Source of the DNA: Lachnoclostridium sp. Marseille-P6806
GTDB lineage: Bacteria; Bacillota; Clostridia; Lachnospirales; Lachnospiraceae
NCBI RefSeq assembly: GCF_900625025.1
Contig: NZ_LR130575.1
Coordinates: 366,271 to 430,270, forward strand
Direction: 5' to 3'
Length of the DNA: 64,000 nucleotides
In this document: positions 35,133-44,079 of the stretch, one piece after another
Layout: every line of letters starts with the position of its first letter
How positions within the stretch are numbered: the first letter of the stretch is position 1
The notes under the pieces: generated by a model
Seen by the model: the letters and a program-made list of their open reading frames with translations, nothing else
Told to the model about the DNA's origin: nothing
The model's database searches: none
Translations under genes and position numbers: made by a program

Positions 35133-37133
35133 ATGAAAAAAACTGTAATATACCATAAAACAGAACCGGATTCCGCTCTTCTCATCGAGCCGGCCTGCGC
35201 GCAGAGCCCCGGGTGCTTTGCGCGGGGCAGGGGCATGGTCTTTGCCGCCGCGATCGCTCCGGAGGCGGCGGAGCGCTTTCCCGGCACGTTCGGGCTCCGC
35301 CTGTATGATCTGGAGACGCATACGCGGTGCGATATTCCGTTCCGGGACGAATACCGCACCGGCAGTCTGTACTCCGTCTATATCGAGGGACTGTGCGCTC
35401 CATCGACCGCCTATTGCTTTTTTATCGGCGGGGAGACCCTTTCCGATCCCTTTTCCTGCCGTCTGGGAGTGGTGGATGACGCTTCTCCCGTTCCTGCGGC
35501 TCTCCCCGGAGAGCTCGGCCCCCGGCCGCGGGTTTCGCCGCTCCGCGGACGGTACCGCTGGCCGGACCGCGTATGGTATATCCTGAATGTGCGCGCCTTT
35601 ACTATGGGTTCTCATTCCGGCGTGAAGAAGCGGGGCAGCTTTGCCGGACTTTCGGAGAAGATTCCTTATCTGAAAGAGCTCGGCGTCACCACCGTGGAGT
35701 TGATGCCCGTTTTTGCACTGCTTCCCTCAAGGGATCATGACAGACCGAATCTCTGGGGCTTCGGGGACGCGTATCTGCGGGCCCTCCGCCCGGAGCTGGC
35801 CTCCGTTCCTGCCCATGCGGAGACGGAATTTCTTGCTCTGGTGCAGTCGTTTCATGACGCCGGGCTGGAGCTCATTCTTCAGATGTGCTTTTCTGCGGCG
35901 ATCCCGGACGGAATCATCATCGAGACCGTCCGCTACTGGGCCGCCCGCTACGGAATCGACGGCGTCCATCTCATGGGCCCCCGCATTCCTCTTGAGGCTC
36001 TGGCGGCCGATCCTCTGCTGGCCGACCTCCTCCTCACCGCGGACCGTATTCCCGCTCCGGCCCCGTCTGCCGAAGAGCCGGGCCGCTTTGTGCTCGCTCC
36101 GACGTCTCCTCCCGGTGGCCCCAGGGAAACGGGAGAAGCGGCGCTTCACTGCGCGGAATACAGCGATCGCTTCCTGTATCTTGTCCGCGCTTTCGTAAAG
36201 GGCGATGATCTGGTTCTGTCTGACTTTATCCGCGCCTTTCTCGATGTCCCGAAAGGACACGGAAAGCTCCGCTACGCCGCAACCTACCACGGCTTCACGC
36301 TCCGTGATCTCGTGACGTACAGCCGCAAGCACAACGAAGCGAACGGAGAGGACAACCGGGACGGCAGCGACAACAACGTGAGTTGGAACTGCGGCGTTGA
36401 GGGAAACACCCGCCGAAAGGATGTCCTTGCTCTGCGCAGGCGGCAGCTCCGCAATTTTCTGGCGCTCGTGCTGCTCTCGCAGGGGACGCCCCTCCTGTTT
36501 GCCGGAGATGAGCGCGGCAACAGTCAGGGCGGCAACAACAACCCTTACTGTCAGGACAACGAGACGGGCTGGACCTCATGGCAGGAGAATGCGGAGAGCC
36601 GCGCTCTGCACAGCTTCTGTCAGGAGCTTCTTTGGTACCGCAGAGAGCATCCGGTATTCCGGCGCAGGGAACCGTTTCGCTTCAGCGATTACCGCAGCGT
36701 CGGCTTTCCGGATCTGTCCTATCACGGACGGGACGCATGGAAGCCGGATCTCACCGGGAGCAGTCACTCCGTGGGCCTGCTCTACTGCGAGAATTACGGG
36801 AGCGGCGCGCCGGACGAGGCGCAGAATACGGAGGGAAGCGCAGAGCGTCTCCCCCGCCTGCTGTACCTTGCCGTAAACATGTACTGGCAGAGCAGTCCGT
36901 TCGGCCTGCCTCACCTCAAAGAGCAATCATGGCAACTTATTATAGATACCTCGCGGGAGCATCCCTTTCTGGATGAAAAGGAAGAAATCGGGGAAGCCTC
37001 TCTGACGGTTCCCGCCCGCTCCATCATGCTGCTTCAGACCGTTCCCGCGCCGGGGCTTTCCCAGGCAGAGGAAACGGGCTGCGCTGTCCCGAAAGCAGAC
37101 AGTCCCGACGAAAGGCACAGAAAACGGCAATGA
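35133..37133 (+). CDS. GlgX/isoamylase-like GH13 homologue with degraded active site
   Basis: About 666 aa resembling glycogen debranching enzymes: a sandwich domain, GH13-like barrel (about 135-480) and C-terminal beta domain. The segment KHNEANGEDNRDGSDNN and VSWNCGVEG is a clear GlgX mark. Yet region I is LQMCFSAA for LDVVYNHT, region II is DGVHLM for DGFRFD (M281 at the nucleophile), region III has Asp304 for the acid/base Glu, and region IV is TYHGFTL for CHDGFTL (H386 at the stabilising Asp). Hydrolysis is therefore very unlikely. The start is uncertain: ATGs at 35040, 35109 and 35133 all lack a good ribosome binding site. The last is preferred because the A+T-rich stretch around 35030-35065 looks like promoter. 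Confidence 0.75.
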   Translation: MKKTVIYHKTEPDSALLIEPACAQSPGCFARGRGMVFAAAIAPEAAERFPGTFGLRLYDLETHTRCDIPFRDEYRTGSLYSVYIEGLCAPSTAYCFFIGGETLSDPFSCRLGVVDDASPVPAALPGELGPRPRVSPLRGRYRWPDRVWYILNVRAFTMGSHSGVKKRGSFAGLSEKIPYLKELGVTTVELMPVFALLPSRDHDRPNLWGFGDAYLRALRPELASVPAHAETEFLALVQSFHDAGLELILQMCFSAAIPDGIIIETVRYWAARYGIDGVHLMGPRIPLEALAADPLLADLLLTADRIPAPAPSAEEPGRFVLAPTSPPGGPRETGEAALHCAEYSDRFLYLVRAFVKGDDLVLSDFIRAFLDVPKGHGKLRYAATYHGFTLRDLVTYSRKHNEANGEDNRDGSDNNVSWNCGVEGNTRRKDVLALRRRQLRNFLALVLLSQGTPLLFAGDERGNSQGGNNNPYCQDNETGWTSWQENAESRALHSFCQELLWYRREHPVFRRREPFRFSDYRSVGFPDLSYHGRDAWKPDLTGSSHSVGLLYCENYGSGAPDEAQNTEGSAERLPRLLYLAVNMYWQSSPFGLPHLKEQSWQLIIDTSREHPFLDEKEEIGEASLTVPARSIMLLQTVPAPGLSQAEETGCAVPKADSPDERHRKRQ

Positions 37134-37711
37134 CATCCATTCCGAAAAATAAAATGAAAACCGCACCGCCCATCACGATCGCAAAGACGCTCGCCCATTT
37201 CCGGACCATTACCGCGCACCGGCACCATGTCATGCGAGAGTGCTTCCGCCTCGGCCTCTACCGGCAGGGACTCGCGCACGATCTCTCCAAGTATTCCCCG
37301 GAGGAGTTCCTTGTGGGAGCGCGCTACTATACCGGAACGGAGAGCCCAAACAACGGGGAGCGCCGCGTCACCGGCTATTCCTCCTCGTGGCTCCATCACA
37401 AGGGCCGCAACCGCCACCACTACGAATACTGGATGGACTATTCCGCCCATATGATTCCGGGCGGCTTTGCACCAGTCAAAATGCCGGGCCGCTATGTGGT
37501 GGAAATGTTCTGCGACCGGGTCGCCGCGTCAAAAATCTATAATGGCGAAAGCTACCGGGATTCCGATCCCCTCCGCTATTACCAGCGGGGAAATACGCAG
37601 CAGTTTCTTCATCCGCAGACGGCGGCTCTTCTCGAGCTTCTGCTGAATATGCTTGCGGAGCGGGGCGAGGACGAAACCTTTGCCTATATCCGCAGACAGC
37701 TCCACAAGTAG
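37130..37711 (+). CDS. DUF5662-family protein
   Basis: A 193-aa cytoplasmic protein overlapping the previous gene by 4 nt (ATGA). It is rich in conserved His and acidic residues: HRHHVMREC, GLAHDLSKYSPEEF, SSWLHHKGRNRHHYEYW, EMFCDRVAAS. This pattern is that of the DUF5662 family common in Clostridia. The HD and HH pairs suggest a metal-dependent phosphohydrolase-like site, which is inference only. No membrane segment. Confidence 0.7.
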   Translation: MTSIPKNKMKTAPPITIAKTLAHFRTITAHRHHVMRECFRLGLYRQGLAHDLSKYSPEEFLVGARYYTGTESPNNGERRVTGYSSSWLHHKGRNRHHYEYWMDYSAHMIPGGFAPVKMPGRYVVEMFCDRVAASKIYNGESYRDSDPLRYYQRGNTQQFLHPQTAALLELLLNMLAERGEDETFAYIRRQLHK

Positions 37712-37717
37712 AACGCC

Positions 37718-38473
37718 ATGGATACGATTCGTTTTGAAGAGGCGAGGCGCAGGATACTCGTTCCGGGAGAGCGGGAGAGACGCGGGATCGGCATGCAGAT
37801 GGAAAAAACCCTGCATGCTGTTTTCAAATATTACGAGGATCCCGACGAGGATCATCACGAGATCCCGATTGAGGGCTATATCGCGGATATTTTTACCGGA
37901 CGCGGAATCATCGAGATACAGAACGGAAATTTCGGAAAAATGCGAGAAAAGCTGGAAACATTTCTTCTGCTCTGGCCGGTCCGTATCGTCTATCCCCTGC
38001 CGCATATCAAGCATGTGACATGGATTGATCCGGAGACCGGCGCACAGGGAAAACGAAGCCGCTCCCCGAAAAGGGGAAGCTTTTATGACGCGTTCCGGGA
38101 GTTGTGCCGGATCCGTTCGTTCCTTGCGGATCCCCACCTGTCGATCGAGCTTCTTCTCGTCGACATGGAAGAGTACCGTCTGCAGGACGGCTGGGGAAAG
38201 AACGGGAAGCGCGGGTCGCACCGCTTTGACCGGGTTCCGATCTCCCTTGCCGGAGAGCTTCTTCTGGACTCGCCCCGCGATTACCTTGCCTTTCTCCCTT
38301 ATGAACTCCCGGAGGAGTTCACCTCCGCCGATGTCGCGAAGCACGCAGGCTTCCGGCGGGACGGCTTTTCCTCCGTACTCCTCGTTCTCCGCGAGCTCGG
38401 CGTCATAGAGCGAACCGGAGAGAAGAGAGGACGGGCATGGCTCTACCGGATTGCTCCGTCTTTCCGGGACTGA
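37718..38473 (+). CDS. Uncharacterised protein, possible PD-(D/E)XK nuclease fold plus winged helix
   Basis: A 251-aa protein not matched to a named family. Residues 48-70 read IPIEGYIADIFTGRGIIEIQ, which fits a restriction-nuclease-type core with Asp57 and Glu66-x-Gln68 on adjacent strands. Residues about 190-245 (TSADVAKHAGFRRDGFSS, then LRELGVIERTG) look like a winged helix-turn-helix. A positively charged stretch KRSRSPKRG lies between. It starts 6 nt after the DUF5662 gene, so the two are probably co-expressed. Both the nuclease and DNA-binding readings are inference from motif shape. Confidence 0.55.
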   Translation: MDTIRFEEARRRILVPGERERRGIGMQMEKTLHAVFKYYEDPDEDHHEIPIEGYIADIFTGRGIIEIQNGNFGKMREKLETFLLLWPVRIVYPLPHIKHVTWIDPETGAQGKRSRSPKRGSFYDAFRELCRIRSFLADPHLSIELLLVDMEEYRLQDGWGKNGKRGSHRFDRVPISLAGELLLDSPRDYLAFLPYELPEEFTSADVAKHAGFRRDGFSSVLLVLRELGVIERTGEKRGRAWLYRIAPSFRD

Positions 38474-38546
38474 GAACGAAACCACTGCACCGAGCCGCAG
38501 ATCGCATCGGTGAATCTGAAATTCGCCTTGCGGAAAAGATGAAAAT

Positions 38547-39863
38547 ATGAATTACAGAGACATCGGCGAGCGTTTTATCCGCTACGCCTCCATCAATACT
38601 CAGTCAAAGGAGGGCTGCCCCTCCACACCGTCGACCGCCTGCCAGAGAGAGCTTGCCGTGCTGCTGCGGGACGAGCTCGAGGAAACGGGCGCGTCGGAGA
38701 TTTACTATGACGAAGAGCACTGCTACGTCTATGCCGCCGTTCCGGGAAATATTCCCTGCGACGAGGCAAAGCTCGCCGCCCGCAGCGACCGGGATACGCG
38801 CAGAAGAGAGAACAACGCGCCCGTCATCGGCCTTATGGCCCACATGGATACCTCCGACGCTGTGGCGGGTACGGACTTCCATCCCCGCCGCATCGACGGC
38901 TACGACGGCGGAGACATCATTCTGAACGCGGAGCAGAACATCATCCTCTCGCCGCAGCGTTTTCCGTCCCTTGAAAAGCACATCGGCCATTCGCTCGTCG
39001 TGACAGACGGCACAAGCGTTCTCGGCGGAGACGACAAGGCCGGCATCGCCGCGATCATGGAGGTAATGCGCTTTTATCTCACGCATCCCGAATATGCGCA
39101 CGGCACGATCCGCTGCTGCTTCACGCCGGATGAGGAGGTCGGGAACGGCCCTCTGTGGCTTGATCAGTCACACTTTGCCTGCGACTATGCCTACACGGTC
39201 GACGGCGGCGATCTGGGACAGCTCGAATATGAAAACTTCAACGCCGCCGGTGCGGCGATCCGGATCCGGGGTATTTCCACGCATCCCGGCTCCGCAAAGG
39301 GTACGATGAAAAACGCGCTGCTCGTCGCCGCAGAGCTGGCGGGGCTTCTTCCGCCGATGGAGACGCCGTACCACACGGAGGGCTACGAGGGCTTCTACCA
39401 CCTCGAGAGTATGCATGGCTCCTGCGACGAGGCGGAAATGCTGTACATCATCCGCGATCACGACCGCCGGCGCTTCGAGGAGCGAAAGCGCGGACTGGAA
39501 AAGGCCGTCCTTGAGATCAACCGCCGCTACGGCGAAGAGACCGCGGCGCTCGAGCTCCGCGATTCCTACTACAACATGGAGGAAAAGATCCGGCCCCACA
39601 TGCACCTCATCGACAATGCGGTGCAGGCCATGAAAGCGCTCGGGATCGAACCGCTCATCGGACCGATCCGCGGCGGCACCGACGGCTGCCGGCTTTCCTT
39701 TGAGGGGATCCCCTGCCCGAATCTCGGCACCGGAGCCTATCATTTTCACAGCCGCTACGAATATGTCTCGATTGACGAGATGCAAAAGAACGTCGAGCTG
39801 CTCGTCAGAATACTGAACCGCTACGCCCACTACGAGCTGGACGAGGAGGCGCCGCAGATCTGA
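38547..39863 (+). CDS. pepT: Peptidase T (tripeptide aminopeptidase)
   Basis: Zinc metallopeptidase of the M20 family that releases N-terminal residues from tripeptides. Metal and catalytic residues lie in AHMDTSDAV, GDDKAGIAAI, TPDEEVGNGP, TVDGGDLGQ and, near the end, GTGAYHFHSRYE. Length 438 aa is slightly longer than the usual 410. No signal peptide, so cytoplasmic. The ribosome binding site is weak (GCGGAAAAGATGAAAAT before the ATG). Confidence 0.95.
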   Translation: MNYRDIGERFIRYASINTQSKEGCPSTPSTACQRELAVLLRDELEETGASEIYYDEEHCYVYAAVPGNIPCDEAKLAARSDRDTRRRENNAPVIGLMAHMDTSDAVAGTDFHPRRIDGYDGGDIILNAEQNIILSPQRFPSLEKHIGHSLVVTDGTSVLGGDDKAGIAAIMEVMRFYLTHPEYAHGTIRCCFTPDEEVGNGPLWLDQSHFACDYAYTVDGGDLGQLEYENFNAAGAAIRIRGISTHPGSAKGTMKNALLVAAELAGLLPPMETPYHTEGYEGFYHLESMHGSCDEAEMLYIIRDHDRRRFEERKRGLEKAVLEINRRYGEETAALELRDSYYNMEEKIRPHMHLIDNAVQAMKALGIEPLIGPIRGGTDGCRLSFEGIPCPNLGTGAYHFHSRYEYVSIDEMQKNVELLVRILNRYAHYELDEEAPQI

Positions 39864-39891
39864 CTCTGCCTCGCGGCTTCCGGACCCGCGC

Positions 39892-39920
39892 TGTAAACTA
39901 TAGCCGCTGCAAAATACAAT
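39892..39920 (+). promoter_or_regulatory. Putative promoter of the miaB-mutSL-miaA operon
   Basis: TACAAT (39915-39920) lies 17 nt after TGTAAA (39892-39897) in the 82-nt gap after pepT. The -10 is good and the -35 poor. The predicted leader before miaB is about 18 nt. Confidence 0.4.
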
Positions 39921-39945
39921 AAAACACATAAAGGGTTATCCGTCC

Positions 39946-41397
39946 ATGAATTCCATCGAAACCATTCTGGAACAGATCGACATCACCGCCCCCGTCCCGG
40001 AGGCGGGCGATGTCCGTCAGTATTATTACATCAAAAAAATGCGGGGCTTTGTGGAGGAGCGCTCGCGGGAGCTGGGACGTCCCATGACCGCAAGTGCCGT
40101 CACGTTCGGCTGCCAGATGAACGCCAAGGACACGGAAAAGCTCCTCGGCGTGCTGGGGAGCTGCGGTTTCTCCATCATTGAGGAGGAAAACGCCGACTTT
40201 CTGATCTACAACAGCTGTACGGTCCGGGACAACGCCGACCAGCACCTCTACGGCCGTCTGGGGAGAGCCTCCCATTACCGGAAGCAGAATCCCGACATGA
40301 AAATTGCGGTCTGCGGCTGCATGATGCAGGAAAAGAGCGCCGTGGATAAGATCCGCCGAAGCTATCCTCAGGTGCGGCTTATTTTCGGCACCCACAATCT
40401 GTTCTGCTTCGCGGAATATCTCTGGCGCGTCTACCACACGGACAAGCGGGTCACCGAGCTCTGGGACCGGAATGATCAGATCGTGGAGAATCTGCCCGCC
40501 GATCGGAAATATTTCTATAAGTCCGGCGTCAATATCATGTACGGCTGCGATAATTTCTGCACCTACTGCATCGTTCCCTATGTGAGGGGCCGCGAAAAAA
40601 GCCGGGAGCCGAAAGATATTCTCCGGGAGATCAAGCAGCTCGCCGCGGACGGCGTGAAAGAAATCATGCTCCTCGGGCAGAATGTCAATTCCTACGGACG
40701 GACGCTGATGGAGCCGGTGAGCTTTGCGGAGCTTCTAGCCGCGGCCGCGGGGGTCGACGGCATCGAGCGCATCCGCTTCATGACGCCGCATCCGAAAGAT
40801 CTCTCAGAGGATCTGATCCGCACCATCCGGGACACGCCGAAAATCGCCCGTCACATCCATCTTCCTCTGCAGTCGGGCTCGGACAGGATACTCCGCGCGA
40901 TGAACCGCCGCTACACAAAAGCGCAGTACCTTGCGCTCGCGGAGCATATCCGGGAGGAGATCCCGGGCGTCGCTCTCACCACCGATCTTATCGTCGGCTT
41001 CCCCGGGGAGACGGCCTGCGACGTGGACGAAACCATCGACGTGATCCGCCGCGTGGAATACGACAACGCATTCACCTTTATCTATTCCATCCGCTCCGGT
41101 ACGCCGGCAGCGAAGCTGGAGCAGGTTCCGGAGGAGGAGAAGAGGGCCAATTTCGACCGCCTCCTCGCCGTGGTGCAGGACTGCGCGAAAAAGCGCACGG
41201 CGCGCCTCGCCGGACAGGAGCAGGTCGCTCTCATCGAGGAGCTCAACGACCAGCTCCCCGGCTATGTAACGGGGCGCCTCTCCAACAACACCATTGTCCA
41301 TGTGAGGGGCGACGCCTCCATGATCGGACAGTTTTATTCCGTGCGGCTGGACGAATGCCGCGGCTTCTATTATTTCGGACATGTGAAAGGCAGGTAG
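39946..41397 (+). CDS. miaB: tRNA-2-methylthio-N6-dimethylallyladenosine synthase
   Basis: Radical-SAM methylthiotransferase acting on i6A37 of tRNA. The N-terminal cluster cysteines are in TFGCQMN, YNSCTVRDNA and VCGCMMQ. The radical-SAM CxxxCxxC is in YGCDNFCTYCIVPYVRGRE, and a TRAM domain ends the protein (about 415-483). AAAGGG precedes the ATG. It heads a miaB-mutS-mutL-miaA run; miaA makes the i6A substrate that MiaB modifies, so two steps of one modification are in the same operon. Confidence 0.97.
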   Translation: MNSIETILEQIDITAPVPEAGDVRQYYYIKKMRGFVEERSRELGRPMTASAVTFGCQMNAKDTEKLLGVLGSCGFSIIEEENADFLIYNSCTVRDNADQHLYGRLGRASHYRKQNPDMKIAVCGCMMQEKSAVDKIRRSYPQVRLIFGTHNLFCFAEYLWRVYHTDKRVTELWDRNDQIVENLPADRKYFYKSGVNIMYGCDNFCTYCIVPYVRGREKSREPKDILREIKQLAADGVKEIMLLGQNVNSYGRTLMEPVSFAELLAAAAGVDGIERIRFMTPHPKDLSEDLIRTIRDTPKIARHIHLPLQSGSDRILRAMNRRYTKAQYLALAEHIREEIPGVALTTDLIVGFPGETACDVDETIDVIRRVEYDNAFTFIYSIRSGTPAAKLEQVPEEEKRANFDRLLAVVQDCAKKRTARLAGQEQVALIEELNDQLPGYVTGRLSNNTIVHVRGDASMIGQFYSVRLDECRGFYYFGHVKGR

Positions 41398-41400
41398 AAT

Positions 41401-44061
41401 TTGCCGAAGGAAGAACTGCTGTCTCCCATGATGCAGCTCTATGTGGAGACCAAACAACAGAATCCCGACTGTATTCTGATGTACCGCGTGGGCGATTTTT
41501 TCGAAATGTTTTTTGAAGACGCCGTCACCGCGTCCCGGGAGCTTGAGCTCACGCTCACCGGCAAGGCCTGCGGCATGGAGGAAAGAGCCCCCATGTGCGG
41601 CGTCCCCTTTCACGCCGTGGACGCCTATATCACGCGGCTTGTCGGCAAAGGCTATAAGGTCGCGGTCTGCGATCAGGTCGAGGACCCGAAGCTCGCTAAG
41701 GGACTGGTGAAGCGCGAGATCGTCCGCATCGTCACACCCGGCACCAACATGGATATGCAGTCCCTTGAGGAGAGCCGGAACAACTACCTCTTCTCGGTTT
41801 TCTACGGCCCGGGGAGCTCCGGCATCGCTGTCTCGGATATTTCCACCGGCGATTTCTATGTCACTGAGGTCGACACCAGCCGCAAGCTCCTCGATGAGAT
41901 CATGAAATACGCTCCGTCGGAGATTATCTGCAACGATGCCTTTGAGATGAGCGGCCTTGATCTTGCGGATCTGCGGGAGCGTCTCGGCATCGCGATCTAT
42001 CCGCTCGACTCGCATTATTTTGAGGAGAATACCGCAAAGCGTACGCTGCTGGAGCATTTCCGCGTCTCGAGCCTTATCGGCCTCGGCATCGACGACTTCA
42101 AATCCGGGACTGTCGCCGCCGGCGCGCTTCTCTGCTACCTGTACGATACGCAGAAAAACGATCTCTCCAACCTGACGACGCTGACGCCGTATCTTGCGAA
42201 CCGCTACATGCTGCTTGACAGCGCGACAAGGCGGAATCTCGAGCTCACGGAAACGCTGCGTGAAAAGCAGAAGAGGGGATCTCTCCTCTGGGTTCTCGAC
42301 AAGACAAAAACCGCGATGGGGGCCCGTCTCCTGCATCAGTTTATCGAGCAGCCGCTGGTGGATGCGGATGCGATCCGCGCAAGGCTGGACGCCCTCGATA
42401 CCCTGAACCGGAACGGGGTCGACCGGGACGAGCTGCGGGAATATCTCTCCCCCGTCTACGATATGGAGCGGCTTCTCACCAGAATTTCCTACAAGACGGC
42501 CAATCCCCGCGACCTGATCGCATTCCGGAATTCCCTCCGTATGTTCGCCCCGATTCGGAGCACGCTTGCCGGCATCGACAGCGAAAACGCGGAGCTCCTG
42601 CGGATCCGGGAGCAGATCGGCAGCTTTGACGGTCTGCTCGATACGCTTGACCGTTCCATCGAAGAGGAGCCTCCCGTCACCATCCGTGAGGGCAGCATAA
42701 TAAAGCCCGGCTTCGATCCCGACATCGACCGGCTCCGGACAGCCAAAACGCAGGGAAAAACATGGCTCATGGAGCTCGAGGCCGCCGACCGGGAGAGGAC
42801 GGGAATACGAAATCTTAAAATCAAGTACAACAAGGTTTTCGGCTACTACTTTGACGTCACCAACTCTTTTAAGGACAAGGTGCCGGAGGATTACATCCGC
42901 AAGCAGACGCTCACCGGCTCGGAGCGCTACACCACGCCGCGGCTGAAAGAGCTTGAGGATACGATACTCAACGCGGAGGATAAGCTGAATGCGCTCGAAT
43001 ACGATGCGTTCTGCTCCGTCCGGGACGGCATCGCCGCGCATATGGAGGAGATTCAGCGCTCCGCAAAGGCGATTGCCCTGCTGGATGTCTACTGCTCGCT
43101 GGCGCTTACGGCAGAGCGCTGCCATTATGTAAAGCCATCCATCAACGAAAAGGGCGTCATCCAGATCAAAAACGGGCGTCATCCGGTGGTGGAGCGCATG
43201 CTCTCCGGGGACTTTGTCGCCAACGACACCCTCCTCGACAACCGGAAGCGGGCGATTTCCATCATCACCGGACCGAACATGGCCGGCAAATCCACGTACA
43301 TGCGGCAGACCGCCCTGATCTCCCTGATGGCGCAGATCGGGAGCTTTGTCCCCGCCGACTCGGCGGATATCTGCGTGGTCGACCGCATTTTCACCCGCGT
43401 CGGCGCCTCGGACGATCTGGGGAGCGGGCAGAGCACCTTTATGGTCGAAATGAACGAGGTCTCGAATATTCTGCGCAACGCCACGCCGAACTCCCTGATC
43501 ATTCTCGACGAGATCGGACGAGGAACCTCGACCTACGACGGCCTCTCCATCGCGTGGGCCGTCATCGAACACATCAGCAACAAAAAGTTTCTGGGAGCCA
43601 AGACGCTGTTCGCCACGCATTATCACGAGCTGACCGAGCTCGAGGGCAAGATGGACAACGTCAACAATTACTGCGTCGCCGTAAAGGAAAACGGAGACGA
43701 TATCGTCTTTCTGCGCAAGATCATAAAGGGCGGCGCCGACCGGAGCTACGGCATACAGGTCGCCAAGCTGGCCGGTCTCCCCGATCTCGTCGTGGACCGG
43801 GCCAAGGAAATCCTTGCAAGCCTCGTCGACAGCGATATCACGGAAAAGGTCCAGCGCATTGCGCCCGCTCCGTCCGCCGCGCGGGAAAAGGTTCCGCATT
43901 ACGACGAGGTCGATCTGAATCAGATGACGCTGTTTGATACCAAGCGGGACGAGGATGTGCTCGCCGAGCTGCGCGACGTCGACATCCCGAATCTGACGCC
44001 GATGGACGCGCTGAATACGCTTTACCGGCTGCAGAATGAGCTGAAAAACCGCTGGGGGTAA
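41401..44061 (+). CDS. mutS: DNA mismatch repair protein MutS
   Basis: Recognises base mismatches and recruits MutL. The N-terminal Phe-x-Glu mismatch motif is in GDFFEMF (F33-E35). Walker A is GPNMAGKST (624-632), and Walker B is LIILDEIGRGTSTYDG. Domain order I-V is complete and the length of 886 aa is normal. The start is TTG at 41401, 3 nt after the miaB stop, with AGGTAGAA as the ribosome binding site; the resulting N-terminus fits other MutS proteins and no nearby ATG does. Confidence 0.97.
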   Translation: MPKEELLSPMMQLYVETKQQNPDCILMYRVGDFFEMFFEDAVTASRELELTLTGKACGMEERAPMCGVPFHAVDAYITRLVGKGYKVAVCDQVEDPKLAKGLVKREIVRIVTPGTNMDMQSLEESRNNYLFSVFYGPGSSGIAVSDISTGDFYVTEVDTSRKLLDEIMKYAPSEIICNDAFEMSGLDLADLRERLGIAIYPLDSHYFEENTAKRTLLEHFRVSSLIGLGIDDFKSGTVAAGALLCYLYDTQKNDLSNLTTLTPYLANRYMLLDSATRRNLELTETLREKQKRGSLLWVLDKTKTAMGARLLHQFIEQPLVDADAIRARLDALDTLNRNGVDRDELREYLSPVYDMERLLTRISYKTANPRDLIAFRNSLRMFAPIRSTLAGIDSENAELLRIREQIGSFDGLLDTLDRSIEEEPPVTIREGSIIKPGFDPDIDRLRTAKTQGKTWLMELEAADRERTGIRNLKIKYNKVFGYYFDVTNSFKDKVPEDYIRKQTLTGSERYTTPRLKELEDTILNAEDKLNALEYDAFCSVRDGIAAHMEEIQRSAKAIALLDVYCSLALTAERCHYVKPSINEKGVIQIKNGRHPVVERMLSGDFVANDTLLDNRKRAISIITGPNMAGKSTYMRQTALISLMAQIGSFVPADSADICVVDRIFTRVGASDDLGSGQSTFMVEMNEVSNILRNATPNSLIILDEIGRGTSTYDGLSIAWAVIEHISNKKFLGAKTLFATHYHELTELEGKMDNVNNYCVAVKENGDDIVFLRKIIKGGADRSYGIQVAKLAGLPDLVVDRAKEILASLVDSDITEKVQRIAPAPSAAREKVPHYDEVDLNQMTLFDTKRDEDVLAELRDVDIPNLTPMDALNTLYRLQNELKNRWG

Positions 44062-44079
44062 CACGCGGGAGGTCTGCCT

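Noticed and set aside
37130..38473. DUF5662 plus PD-(D/E)XK-like pair as a toxin-antitoxin or defence island.
   Set aside because: No small antitoxin, integrase or other defence gene nearby, and base composition matches the neighbours; kept only as uncharacterised genes.
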